Shown: positions 35,701 through 43,618 of the stretch, piece by piece | Layout: the number at the start of each line of letters is the position of its first letter | Numbering within the stretch: the first letter of the stretch is position 1 | NCBI GenBank assembly: GCA_016704485.1 | Contig: JADJAA010000002.1 | Coordinates: forward strand, 620,001-684,000 | Direction of reading: 5' to 3' | Source: Flavobacteriales bacterium | Lineage (GTDB): Bacteria > Bacteroidota > Bacteroidia > Flavobacteriales_F > PHOS-HE28 | DNA length: 64,000 nt | Program-made: the position numbers and the translations under genes | The notes under the pieces: generated by a model | What the model was told of the DNA's origin: nothing | What the model saw: only the letters and a program-made list of their open reading frames with translations | Databases searched by the model: none

Positions 35701-36916
35701 GGAGCGTGATGCGGAAGCGGCGCGCATGTCCCAAGCGGACAGGGACCGTGCGGAACGCGATGCGGCCAAAGCGAAAGAAGAGAATTATCGGAACGCGATC
35801 CTTGCCGCTGATGAAGCACTCGCCGCGAAGGAGTACAGCGTTGCACGTGGTGGCTATGCGCAGGCAAGTGACATTAAGCCGGATGAAACCTACCCATTGG
35901 CCAAGATCGATCAGATCGATAAGATGTTGGCCGAGTTGGAGCGGTTGCGCTTAGAGGCCGAGGCCGCAGCCCAGACGAAAAAGGAAGCTCCAGTAAAAGT
36001 GGGGAACACCGTGGATGTTCGAAAAGAAGAAGAGGCCGAGGCATTCATGCGGGAAGCGCGCGAACAGGAGGAGCGCGAGAAGTACGAACGGATAAAGAAA
36101 TTGCAGGCCGACCTGGAGGAAGAGACTGCGAATAACACGGATAAAGCTGCGGATCGCCGCATGGTAGGTGTGCAGGAGAAAGAACAATTCCAAGAGGCTT
36201 CAGCGGGTTTATATACGGGGGACGAAGCGCGTCGGGAACAAGCAGCTCAGGAGCTCGAAGCCTACAAGACCGATCTGGAACTTTCGGAACAACGTCGTCG
36301 TGAGCGAGCAAAGGGATCAAGCGAGCAGAGCTATGACCAGACGTTAGCTACACAGGAAGAACATTTGCAACGTGCACAGACCTGGGATCAGCGCCAAACA
36401 GATGCAGCGCGCTCCATGGCCGACCGAAAAGAAGAACTGGCTAAGGCCGAAGAAGAACGCGTGCAGGCAAGTAATGAACGCAAGCAATTGGCCAATGACC
36501 GTGTACAAGCTCAGATGGAGTATCACGCAGCGTTGCATGAGCGGGGTTCGGGTAATGTAGAGGAAGGTCGCCAGCGGGTGGAAGAAGCAAAACGCGCACA
36601 ACAAGCACGTGAGGCCAACTATGCGCAAACAAGCGAGCAGAAGCGTAACCTCAACAAAGAGCAATTGGATAATTTACCGAGGAACCAGCCACGATCCGAA
36701 GAAGATTACAACCGCTCCAAGCTAGCGCAGGAATACCCACCCGGCGTAACCGAGGAAAGCTACACGGAAGGCAACAAGGTCATAATCCGCCGCGTGGTGG
36801 TGGTAGGCAACAAAGCCGATGAATTCAGTAAGGTCATTGCGAAATGGGGCACCTTCTACTTCAAGAACGGCCAAAGCATTTCGGAGGTGACCTGGAGCAA
36901 GGAAACTGCGAATTGA
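32717..36916 (+). CDS. Secreted protein with N-terminal beta domain, 12 TPR-like repeats and charged coiled coil
   Basis: A 1399-residue protein if it starts at ATG 32717; ATG 32771 (MARACMVMVLFGIVSIANAQ) is an equally good signal-peptide start. After the leader comes a carboxypeptidase-regulatory-like beta domain (about 40-160), with a GKYEVNLDYG strand. Twelve repeats of about 67 residues follow (about 190-1150): a helix with YxAAIAxADxAF, one with WDxATTKYxEA, and the marker YPKDQLAAI, joined by Lys/Glu/Ala-rich coiled coil. A charged segment (about 1150-1320) and a small C-terminal domain (KVIIRRVVVVGNK, KWGTFYFKNG) close it. No enzymatic motif is visible. The same N- and C-terminal domains occur in the shorter protein at 54281. 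It may be a periplasmic or surface scaffold (inference); it lacks a recognisable T9SS tail. Confidence 0.85.
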   Translation: MLLQEYLYPVKSAWIKKVMARACMVMVLFGIVSIANAQVDNVMVYGTVKDMSTGKKLDGVTVTVFKNGAKLIDVITNASGKYEVNLDYGADFKVMCARDGFVGKNITIDTKGVPEEERQGGHGMNIDFTMMSKIEGVDYSVLLEPFGKASYTGASGNFEWDMEYTNSMRDKQAKLLKEYDDRKKREANADADFAKLMTQGSDAMTASDFKKAVGSFTEALGLKPGDAIATAKLSDARMQMESQDAENKRKEQYDLLVKAGDALIGKKDYEGAKGKFNEALAVKETEAYPKQKLKEIEAILADLAKQAEEEKKNKELQAKYDAAIAAADAAFTAENWDQATTKYTEASGLKKEEQYPKDRLAAIVVKKAESEKKKEEERLAKEMEEKYQAAVAAGDAAFKAANWDEATTKYNAAIALKEKEQYPKDQLAAIAVKKADEAKKADEEKLAKELQEKYQAAIAAGDAAFAGAKYDVARSKYEEAIALKAQEKYPKDQLVAIQKKLDEIAAKAEEERLAKDLDARYEAKLSEAAQAFTAEQYDDAIARYTEASELKPKEVYPKDQIAAIRKKKDDLAKAEEAARKAKEQQELYDKAIVDADKAFGKESWDEAKTKYIEASGIKASEQYPKDQIAAIVAKIKEAEARKLEEEKQAKYDAAIAEADKLLDKEELTTAKTKYMIATGIRPAEAYPKQRLAEIETKLAEQARLAEEERKRQEMEKRYADLISKADASFQGEKWSSALNDYKDALALKPAESHPKNRISEIEGKLDAAAKAKAEEERLAREKQDRDKQYSDLIATADKAFQARKYEEARTGYSDAAGVKSEEKYPKDQLAEIERLLAEMAQKADEAKSAAERDAAEKARQAEADSLAAIAAAKEKERLAEEERQRNASAAETEARYQEFIATADRAFQGKDMGLARTNYTSALGVRPGAQYPTDQLAAIEAVLAAQANAASDAERLAAEKKRLEEEARLRAGQDEAARLAAEESRKREEEERLKAERDAEAARMSQADRDRAERDAAKAKEENYRNAILAADEALAAKEYSVARGGYAQASDIKPDETYPLAKIDQIDKMLAELERLRLEAEAAAQTKKEAPVKVGNTVDVRKEEEAEAFMREAREQEEREKYERIKKLQADLEEETANNTDKAADRRMVGVQEKEQFQEASAGLYTGDEARREQAAQELEAYKTDLELSEQRRRERAKGSSEQSYDQTLATQEEHLQRAQTWDQRQTDAARSMADRKEELAKAEEERVQASNERKQLANDRVQAQMEYHAALHERGSGNVEEGRQRVEEAKRAQQAREANYAQTSEQKRNLNKEQLDNLPRNQPRSEEDYNRSKLAQEYPPGVTEESYTEGNKVIIRRVVVVGNKADEFSKVIAKWGTFYFKNGQSISEVTWSKETAN

Positions 36917-36933
36917 AGGTTGGCTTGGGTGGT

Positions 36934-37038
36934 TTACTCCACAAAAGCGCTACCAGCCAACCACGTGGTGCCATCTGTGAGGTGCAGGTAGTACAAACCG
37001 GAGAGAAAGTTTGAAAGTGGTAAAGAGAAAAAGTGCCT
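36934..37038 (-). pseudogene. In-frame remnant of a T9SS C-terminal tail after the stop of the next gene
   Basis: Directly after the TGA of the gene at 37039, the same frame stays open for 34 codons to TAA (36934-36936). The peptide contains LSNFLSGLYYLHLTDGTTW and ends AGSAFVE. This has the strand pattern of a type A sorting domain end (SGLYYLxL-x-DGxxxxxxxV), so it looks like a decayed or duplicated tail. No start codon of its own. Confidence 0.6.
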
Positions 37039-38514
37039 TCACTCCACAACCACGCGCTCCGAACCAACTCGCTGATCATATTCCCAAACCTCTACCACAT
37101 AAACCCCCGCGCTAAGCCCAGCAACGCCAAGTGTTGTGTAATGCCCCGTAACCCGTTGCTGTAGAACCTTACGCCCAAGAGCATCGCGCATTAGTACGGT
37201 AGCGTTGGTTGGTACTTTTTCTAATTGCAACGTAACGGCTGTTGTTGCTGGGTTTGGGTAAAGGTTTAGGTTTAGTTGTTGGTGCTCTGGTATGCCAACA
37301 TCCGGGCCATACAATTTGGTTATGTATCGTTGGTTCGGGTAGTTGGTAGTGCCATCGTTGTAGCCTTGGAAAACTCCGTGAATCAGGTATGAGCCATCGG
37401 ACAAAGGACCCGTTAATCCACTAACAATAAGGTATTCATACTGGGATCCGAAGATTGTGCCAAAATCACAACCCGGTTCTGTGAAAAGATCATTGAGAAT
37501 GTTTCCAGCCGTATCAATCAAAGCAATACCGTTCCGCGGCATGCCATTCAGATGGGTAAATCCCCCAGTTACGATATAAGCATCAGCACCCCATTGCCGG
37601 ATATTAGACATTGAACCTGAATGGTTTGGCGTGTTGTTCTCATGATGTGCTTCGATAAATTGAAATGTTGGATCGATCATGCCGTTTGGCAGCAAACGAA
37701 CAATGCATGTGCTATCAGTAAATCCATCAAATAAAAACAAACCCACACCAATGGTTTTGTCGTCTGCGACCGATAAGTATTTGTAGGCATTCCCGTAATC
37801 AATAACTGGCCCAGTAAAGGCATTGTCGAGTTCTCCATTGGGTTGGATACGAAAAATGCCACCAACAGATTGTCCCTCAAATTGGGATAAACCGTAACCG
37901 CCACTGCATATAAATTTTCCATCTGGTAAAATTTGTAGGCAACTTAATGGTGCATTCGCATTTCTATGAGTTTTAGTGGTGTCCAACTTACCGTCGTGAT
38001 CGAACCAAGCCAATTCGTATATTCCTGTAAAGCCATGGACTGGATCATTCAATAGAAAATCCCCGCACCCTAATACGTTGCCTGCAGTGAACACATGATA
38101 GTCAGACAAAGCAGTATTTGTGATGAAAGGATCTTGTGCGAACTGATAGGATACTTCCCTTTCACCGTCATTCAACAATCTCATTAGTCGCAATCCGGTA
38201 CTCAAGTACCACTGATTATTCCATGCTTTAAACCTCAGTCCAGTTCCAAGAGTAACAGTATAACCTGGGTCTACAGATCCACTCTGGTACAGGCGACCCA
38301 CACCAATACCCAAGGTCTGTGTGGAATTGTAACGCATATCACCGGCAACGAGCAGTCTACCATCGGAAAGCTCCACTATATCGCTTACCCTGGAGTGTTG
38401 CATGCTCGTACCAAAACTCGGATCGACAAGAAAAGGCTGTTGGGCTAAGCCCGTGTTGGTAGCCATAACGGCCACCAACACGGAACAAAACCACATCTTG
38501 CAACTTTTCGACAT
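37039..38514 (-). CDS. Secreted delta-60 repeat protein with type A T9SS tail
   Basis: A 491-residue protein with signal peptide ending in TGLAQQ. The body (about 25-400) has blades like VDPSFGTSMQHSRVSDIVEL and DGRLLVAGDMRYN, the delta-60 beta-propeller repeat, which usually ends in descriptive DP-F-G and ILVGG patterns. The end (about 415-491) has LNLYPNPATTAV and LSAGVYVVEV, the type A T9SS sorting domain, cleaved during export. It starts 2 bases after the upstream beta-helix gene, so the two are one unit. No enzymatic function is indicated; it may be a surface-exposed display protein. A second, in-frame sorting-tail-like peptide follows its stop. Confidence 0.85.
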   Translation of the reverse strand: MSKSCKMWFCSVLVAVMATNTGLAQQPFLVDPSFGTSMQHSRVSDIVELSDGRLLVAGDMRYNSTQTLGIGVGRLYQSGSVDPGYTVTLGTGLRFKAWNNQWYLSTGLRLMRLLNDGEREVSYQFAQDPFITNTALSDYHVFTAGNVLGCGDFLLNDPVHGFTGIYELAWFDHDGKLDTTKTHRNANAPLSCLQILPDGKFICSGGYGLSQFEGQSVGGIFRIQPNGELDNAFTGPVIDYGNAYKYLSVADDKTIGVGLFLFDGFTDSTCIVRLLPNGMIDPTFQFIEAHHENNTPNHSGSMSNIRQWGADAYIVTGGFTHLNGMPRNGIALIDTAGNILNDLFTEPGCDFGTIFGSQYEYLIVSGLTGPLSDGSYLIHGVFQGYNDGTTNYPNQRYITKLYGPDVGIPEHQQLNLNLYPNPATTAVTLQLEKVPTNATVLMRDALGRKVLQQRVTGHYTTLGVAGLSAGVYVVEVWEYDQRVGSERVVVE

Positions 38515-38516
38515 GC

Positions 38517-41500
38517 CTATTGAAGAACTAGTTTCTCAGAACTGATCAGCGTTCCATCATTGCTCAATTCAACCGTGTACAAGCCCTTTGCCAAATCTCT
38601 TGGGTCATACGCAACCTGCGCTTGGATCAAAGAGATAGGAATAGTAGCGATCATTCGGCCTGTTGCATCTTTAACGGTCAAAAATGCTTTTGTAGGAGCA
38701 CTTTCTAACTTATACCCAAAGGTAACATAAGTTTCAGCCGGATTGGGAAATACATGAAGACTTGGTTTGGTCTCGATAGTAGACGTTGGAGCCTCTGGTC
38801 GGTTGGATTTGGGGTTCGAATCATCCCAACCCGTTACGGGTGGCACACAATGATCGTAGTAAAAACAAAGGATGTTCCTGGCCCAAGCACCGGGTCTGTC
38901 TTGTCCCAATGCAATGGCGGATTCGAGTTGCTGTATCTCCACCGTGTTCAGTTCTGATTCATTTCGACCAGAACTTGTTACTTGCTCAAGGAAGGTGATC
39001 AGGTCTATCATACGGACCCTTTCTGCTTCTGCTAAGTTTTTCACCTTATGTTCTATGGGCAATAAGTTGACCACATCCTTTGCAGCAGTGAAATTGCCTT
39101 GTTCCACTAGCGCGTTGGCTTCAGCATAGCGCGCGGATGGCCGTCGCAATTCATGCCATACCATACGAATGCTATCCACAGGGTCACCGATAGAATCGGC
39201 GTATAGTTTTTGTACCAGGATGGATGTACCATGCGACATATTGCTGCTATGTATGCCAATGGCTTCTTCCATATAAAAGCGTACCGTCTTACTGTGCCAG
39301 CTAGCTTCGATCACCCCCAACATGTACTCTGGCATTGGTGTTGGTGCCTCATACTCCATCCATTTTACAAAACCCTCCTTCGATGTGGCCTCTGGATTAG
39401 CTAAGCAGATCTCAAGCACGATCGCATTGGGTAGGATATTCTTACTTACCGTCTCGAATAGCGCTTCTGTGCTTAAGTAAGGCGACTTGGACATCAACTT
39501 GCTTCGCAGATCCCTTACCTCAGCAGGCCAGGTATCCATGATCTCAACCACAAGTTCATCCGTGCTACCGCCATCGATCATATTGTCATACACATAACGC
39601 AGATCGGCGTACACCGTTCGTTCGCTTGCGATCATGGCACTGAGGTCTTGCACAGCCATGTGCTGGATGTTGCCACCACCAATGGCTTTGGTACGCTGAG
39701 TGCATACATTGGTGGGAGCAGTTGCAACAATGGTCTTGGCAAAGTAGGTAGCATCGATATCCAAGGGGTCAAAGACGCTTCCGGCAGAATGACCGATGTA
39801 ATTCACTACGTTCAAATTTCCATTGGCGTGTAGATCACTTTCAACTGGTAAGTTCATATCATCACGGTCGAACGTATTGCCAGCAGGGAAATCAAGTTCG
39901 CCTTGGACCGTTCTAATGGTCTGTCGCGAATCGATAAAAGCGTTACCCGTCACATTCAAACGGTTCCAAATGTTGTACCCGTTATAGCTGTTCGCATTGC
40001 ATCGGAACTGGAGGCCATGCAATGGTTTAGCCAATTCATCGGCACACCACCCTTCGCCAACATAGGCAGCATTCATGCCTTGCACGAAGTTTCTGAAAAC
40101 GAGGTCGTCGTGATTCCCGCTATTGTTCACAACTATTCCTTCGCACTTGATCGGTCCCTGCCGTAAAAGCCTGTTATCATCAATCGCAAACCCGTATCCG
40201 TAGGTGCTAAAGATTCCGCGATGATAGGGTGCCCAATCAACAGTTTCTAATGGATTCGTCATTGGCACATTTCTACCTCCAACGCCGAAAATGTTATTCG
40301 TAATGCTGAATCCGACTACGCCATCTGCATAAACGCCACATATATTCCTGAGAAAGGTGGTATTCTGCACAGCGAACTTGCGTGTTGTCAAGGAACTCAT
40401 GGCATGTATGGCATGGTCGAAACCTTCGAAGGTGCTAGGTACTATATTGTTTTGTGGGCAAGGGTAAGTATTGCTATTGCAAATGCCCTGCACTTTGAAT
40501 TCGGCATCCATACTGTAAATGCCATAGCCAAGATCGAGACTACCCATGTTCGTGAAGAACGTATCGGACCATTCGTTCCTGAAATGGCATAACGAGAAGT
40601 TAATCCCACTTACCTTGTTCATGTACACATGGTGTTTGAAGTTGTACGGTTGCGGGTAATTCGCATCAACCTTGAAAGTAACCCCTGCGAAATTGGAGCG
40701 GTTACCAAGCAAAATACTGGAATTACCCGCTGCGAAATTCTGGTACCGCATCATACGTACCCCTTCTATACAATTGACGAAGGAACTGCTGTTCGCATTT
40801 AGGATACCACCTGAAAAGCCTTGGACATTGGAAGATGTTTGCGTAGCACCAAGAAGTACTCCAACTTCGGCATTTTCGATAATGCTATTGTAGACCATGA
40901 TCATGCGCCCTTGGTTGGTAGGGTAAGCGGCCCACGTTTGCGGTTGGCTGATGGTGCCACGCACTTCTACGCCGCGCCAACGTGTGTTTGGGCACTGTAA
41001 GGATGTGAAACGGGTGTTCCGCATATCCAAGTACCCACCGCGTTCAACAATTACGCGCACGCCAGGTGCGAACCGTACGGTCATGTTATTGAGGGTGAGC
41101 TTAGCGCCCGGTTTTACCACCAGATCACAATTGAACGTTAACGTAGATGCGTTGCCATACGGATTATTCGTATCGCTCCATGACGCTGTTCCGGTATGTT
41201 CCAATCCTTCTACAACGCCGCTGCCGGTCTGGCCTAAGAAGGTGCAACAGGCGGCTTTGTTGGCTGTTGTCAAGTAAGAGTCGTTGCTCACACCAATATT
41301 GAGGTAATACGGATTGTAATTCACACCATAATTGACAGTGGGATCGAACGTAGAGACCGTGGCTGTAAATATGTTGCTTTGCCATTGTGCCGTTATCGGA
41401 CTCGCTACGTTAGTCAACGCGGCTATGCCGCTAGGCAATGGAAAATACACCGCATCAGAGGAACCATTTGGGGTTTTGTTCCTGTAGGTACGTGAGCGCA

Positions 41501-42836
41501 TAAGGTCTAGGTTCACCGGGGTAGGTATCAGGTTGGTGAGATCAGTAGCTTGCCCAGAGAGTAGGTCCAAGTGCCCGAGATACGGGATCCATTGTTGATT
41601 ACCGTTTTCGAATTCGCCAGTTACATACAAGCCTTGCCCATCTGGTCTAAAAGAACAACCACGCAATCCTCCCGGTATATTGGCTGTTGGTCCGTATGGA
41701 GAAAAAGGTTGAGTTACATTACTCACAGTATGCGTCTGCACTGAGTTATTCAAAAGTACCCCGGTATTCGAATTGAAACGCATAGTAACGATGTTGCCCA
41801 TGTTGGTATAGGTGGGATAGTCAAATAATGCCTCATCTACCATCGCGAATGCTACACCGTTGCTCGTCATAATTGCATCTGCATCGCGCATGAACGCCTT
41901 GAATGTTGACGGGTCGGTATCTGTGAAATCATCAACTGTTTGCACATACCATTTGCTAGGAACAGGCTGCACGGAGTAAATTCCGTGGTCGGTAACACGG
42001 TACACATAGATCCGTGACTTCAGGATCAAGAAAAGGAGATGCTCACCATTATTTCCAGATTCTACAACACGGATCTGAGGACTTATGGATTTTCCGGTTG
42101 CATCGGCAAACAGCCTACCCATATGTGATGATGTGAGGGTTGAGTTGAATGATGTCACAGCAACGCCTCCAATTCCCGTGGTATACCATTCGAAGAACAT
42201 CGAATTCGCATAGTCTTCATTGAAGTTAAGAAATTGAGGATATAATGTTGCGAGTTCGGAGTGTGGGTTGTTGCCAAGATCCAGGTCTAAGATCCGACCC
42301 ATTTTTGAACATCCGGAAGCATTTGCGGGAAACCGGGTGTTAATTGCGTTCATATCCAGAACGCTCCATTGCAAATGGGTGCCATTATAATTGTCGCTTT
42401 TCGGTTCAGCTGCGATCAAATAGAACAAACCGCAATTACCGGGTACAGGAATGCTTACGAACTCCATAACACCCCTTGCAACGCATTGTAGGCAACCTGG
42501 GGCGCGTGCATCAGCGATCAACCAGCCATTCCCGTCGTACACATTACCGTCGATCGCGAAGAACAGAATACGTCCGTCTCCTGTGGCCCTAATGTGTTGT
42601 GATCGTTGCGGTATTTCTCCATGATAAGCCTGAGGAGTCCCAACAGGATGAGTAGGTAATGTTATTGGAAGACTTGTTAGAGAACCAACCGCTGGGCTTA
42701 ACAAGAGTCCTTCGTTTCCCGCAATAAGTGCATCGGGTTGCGCCAAGAGCTTACCCGGTTCGTATCCGCTCCACCCCCACGTGGAAAAATAAGCCGCTAA
42801 CAAACCAGCTCTGAGAAATGTGCTTCGTGTTTTCAT
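38517..42836 (-). CDS. Secreted beta-helix protein with type A T9SS tail
   Basis: A 1439-residue protein from the ATG at 42836; the longer frame begins without a leader, whereas MKTRSTFLRAGLLAAYFSTW with a following LLAQ fits a signal peptide. Residues to about 540 form a propeller-like region of short strands. From about 590 to 960, strands such as LTLNNMTVRFAPGVRVIVERG and VYNSIIENAEVGVLLGATQ show a right-handed parallel beta-helix fold, as in polysaccharide-binding or lyase proteins, but no catalytic motif is evident. A helical segment (about 1080-1330) precedes the type A tail with VFPNPAETYVTF and LAKGLYTVEL. The delta-60 gene follows with a 2-base gap. It is probably surface-located. 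Confidence 0.85.
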   Translation of the reverse strand: MKTRSTFLRAGLLAAYFSTWGWSGYEPGKLLAQPDALIAGNEGLLLSPAVGSLTSLPITLPTHPVGTPQAYHGEIPQRSQHIRATGDGRILFFAIDGNVYDGNGWLIADARAPGCLQCVARGVMEFVSIPVPGNCGLFYLIAAEPKSDNYNGTHLQWSVLDMNAINTRFPANASGCSKMGRILDLDLGNNPHSELATLYPQFLNFNEDYANSMFFEWYTTGIGGVAVTSFNSTLTSSHMGRLFADATGKSISPQIRVVESGNNGEHLLFLILKSRIYVYRVTDHGIYSVQPVPSKWYVQTVDDFTDTDPSTFKAFMRDADAIMTSNGVAFAMVDEALFDYPTYTNMGNIVTMRFNSNTGVLLNNSVQTHTVSNVTQPFSPYGPTANIPGGLRGCSFRPDGQGLYVTGEFENGNQQWIPYLGHLDLLSGQATDLTNLIPTPVNLDLMRSRTYRNKTPNGSSDAVYFPLPSGIAALTNVASPITAQWQSNIFTATVSTFDPTVNYGVNYNPYYLNIGVSNDSYLTTANKAACCTFLGQTGSGVVEGLEHTGTASWSDTNNPYGNASTLTFNCDLVVKPGAKLTLNNMTVRFAPGVRVIVERGGYLDMRNTRFTSLQCPNTRWRGVEVRGTISQPQTWAAYPTNQGRMIMVYNSIIENAEVGVLLGATQTSSNVQGFSGGILNANSSSFVNCIEGVRMMRYQNFAAGNSSILLGNRSNFAGVTFKVDANYPQPYNFKHHVYMNKVSGINFSLCHFRNEWSDTFFTNMGSLDLGYGIYSMDAEFKVQGICNSNTYPCPQNNIVPSTFEGFDHAIHAMSSLTTRKFAVQNTTFLRNICGVYADGVVGFSITNNIFGVGGRNVPMTNPLETVDWAPYHRGIFSTYGYGFAIDDNRLLRQGPIKCEGIVVNNSGNHDDLVFRNFVQGMNAAYVGEGWCADELAKPLHGLQFRCNANSYNGYNIWNRLNVTGNAFIDSRQTIRTVQGELDFPAGNTFDRDDMNLPVESDLHANGNLNVVNYIGHSAGSVFDPLDIDATYFAKTIVATAPTNVCTQRTKAIGGGNIQHMAVQDLSAMIASERTVYADLRYVYDNMIDGGSTDELVVEIMDTWPAEVRDLRSKLMSKSPYLSTEALFETVSKNILPNAIVLEICLANPEATSKEGFVKWMEYEAPTPMPEYMLGVIEASWHSKTVRFYMEEAIGIHSSNMSHGTSILVQKLYADSIGDPVDSIRMVWHELRRPSARYAEANALVEQGNFTAAKDVVNLLPIEHKVKNLAEAERVRMIDLITFLEQVTSSGRNESELNTVEIQQLESAIALGQDRPGAWARNILCFYYDHCVPPVTGWDDSNPKSNRPEAPTSTIETKPSLHVFPNPAETYVTFGYKLESAPTKAFLTVKDATGRMIATIPISLIQAQVAYDPRDLAKGLYTVELSNDGTLISSEKLVLQ

Positions 42837-43093
42837 TGGACCTAAGGATTTTGTTCTTTGGCAGTATTGCCGGGCCAATGTTCAGGTGAATGATCGAATA
42901 AAGTAATGCGTTGGAGGCATGATCATATGCTTTTTTAATGCCTCTTTATCATACGAATTATGCGGTGGAGTAATGATCAATCTTTTCAACCGTTCCTAAG
43001 TTCAATGATACCAATGGCTGTTCAGCGATAAGCGATCTACGCATATAACGCATATATTGGCACACCAAGTTCACCACCGTTGACTCTCTCCGA

Positions 43094-43549
43094 ATGAATG
43101 CAAAAGTGATCGGTAAAAATGTTCGTGCGTTGCGCAAGCGGAAAGGGTTATCCCAGACCCAATTGGGTGAGGCGCTCTTTTTATGTCAAACCCGTATTTC
43201 TCGTCTTGAAAAGGGGGAACGCGTGCCACCCGCCGATGTGCTTGAACGGTTAGGAAAGTTTTTCGAGGTTACGATCGAAGATCTCGGCACGAAGCATTAC
43301 TGGGAATTTGCAGGGCTACCGCTACCACCGGTCGGACCTTCACCTGCACCTGTGCAACAAGAGCACGCCGAATATAGAGCGCCGCGTTCAGATTCGTTAC
43401 CACTCAGCATTTATCTGGATATACGCAAGGAAAGCAGATCACGGATCCGCTATTTGGAAAACCTCTGCAAAGAGCTTACAAAGACCATCAGGGGCTTTGG
43501 AGATGGCCTCCAACGGGGGGGGGTAAGTAGTTGTATGTCAGCTTATTAA
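43094..43549 (+). CDS. XRE-family helix-turn-helix regulator with nine-G tract near its 3' end
   Basis: A 151-residue cytosolic DNA-binding protein. Residues about 5-62 form a typical HTH_3 domain (IGKNVRALRKRKGLSQTQLG, RISRLEKGERVPPADVL). A proline-rich linker (GLPLPPVGPSPAPVQQ) leads to a C-terminal helical region with basic IRKESRSRIRYLE, possibly for oligomerisation. Codons 142-144 are CGG GGG GGG in a run of nine Gs (43515-43523). Loss or gain of one G would end the protein within a few codons (GGK-stop or GGGK-stop). It is divergent from the beta-helix gene (starts 258 bases apart), so it might regulate that gene (inference). Confidence 0.85.
   Translation: MNAKVIGKNVRALRKRKGLSQTQLGEALFLCQTRISRLEKGERVPPADVLERLGKFFEVTIEDLGTKHYWEFAGLPLPPVGPSPAPVQQEHAEYRAPRSDSLPLSIYLDIRKESRSRIRYLENLCKELTKTIRGFGDGLQRGGVSSCMSAY
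43515..43523 (+). repeat. Homopolymer of nine Gs
   Basis: GGGGGGGGG after CAAC within the last 15 codons of the XRE regulator gene. It is the only G-tract of this length noticed in the window. Confidence 0.75.
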
Positions 43550-43567
43550 CACGTTATCCTTTAGGCC

Positions 43568-43609
43568 AATACCCAATACCCTTTACCCTATACCCTGTAC
43601 CAGCTACCC
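43568..43609. repeat. Six degenerate 7-base units, NNTACCC type
   Basis: Consecutive heptads AATACCC, AATACCC, TTTACCC, TATACCC, TGTACCA, GCTACCC lie in the gap between the convergent XRE gene and the TlpA-like gene. Confidence 0.7.
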
Positions 43610-43618
43610 AAACCAACC

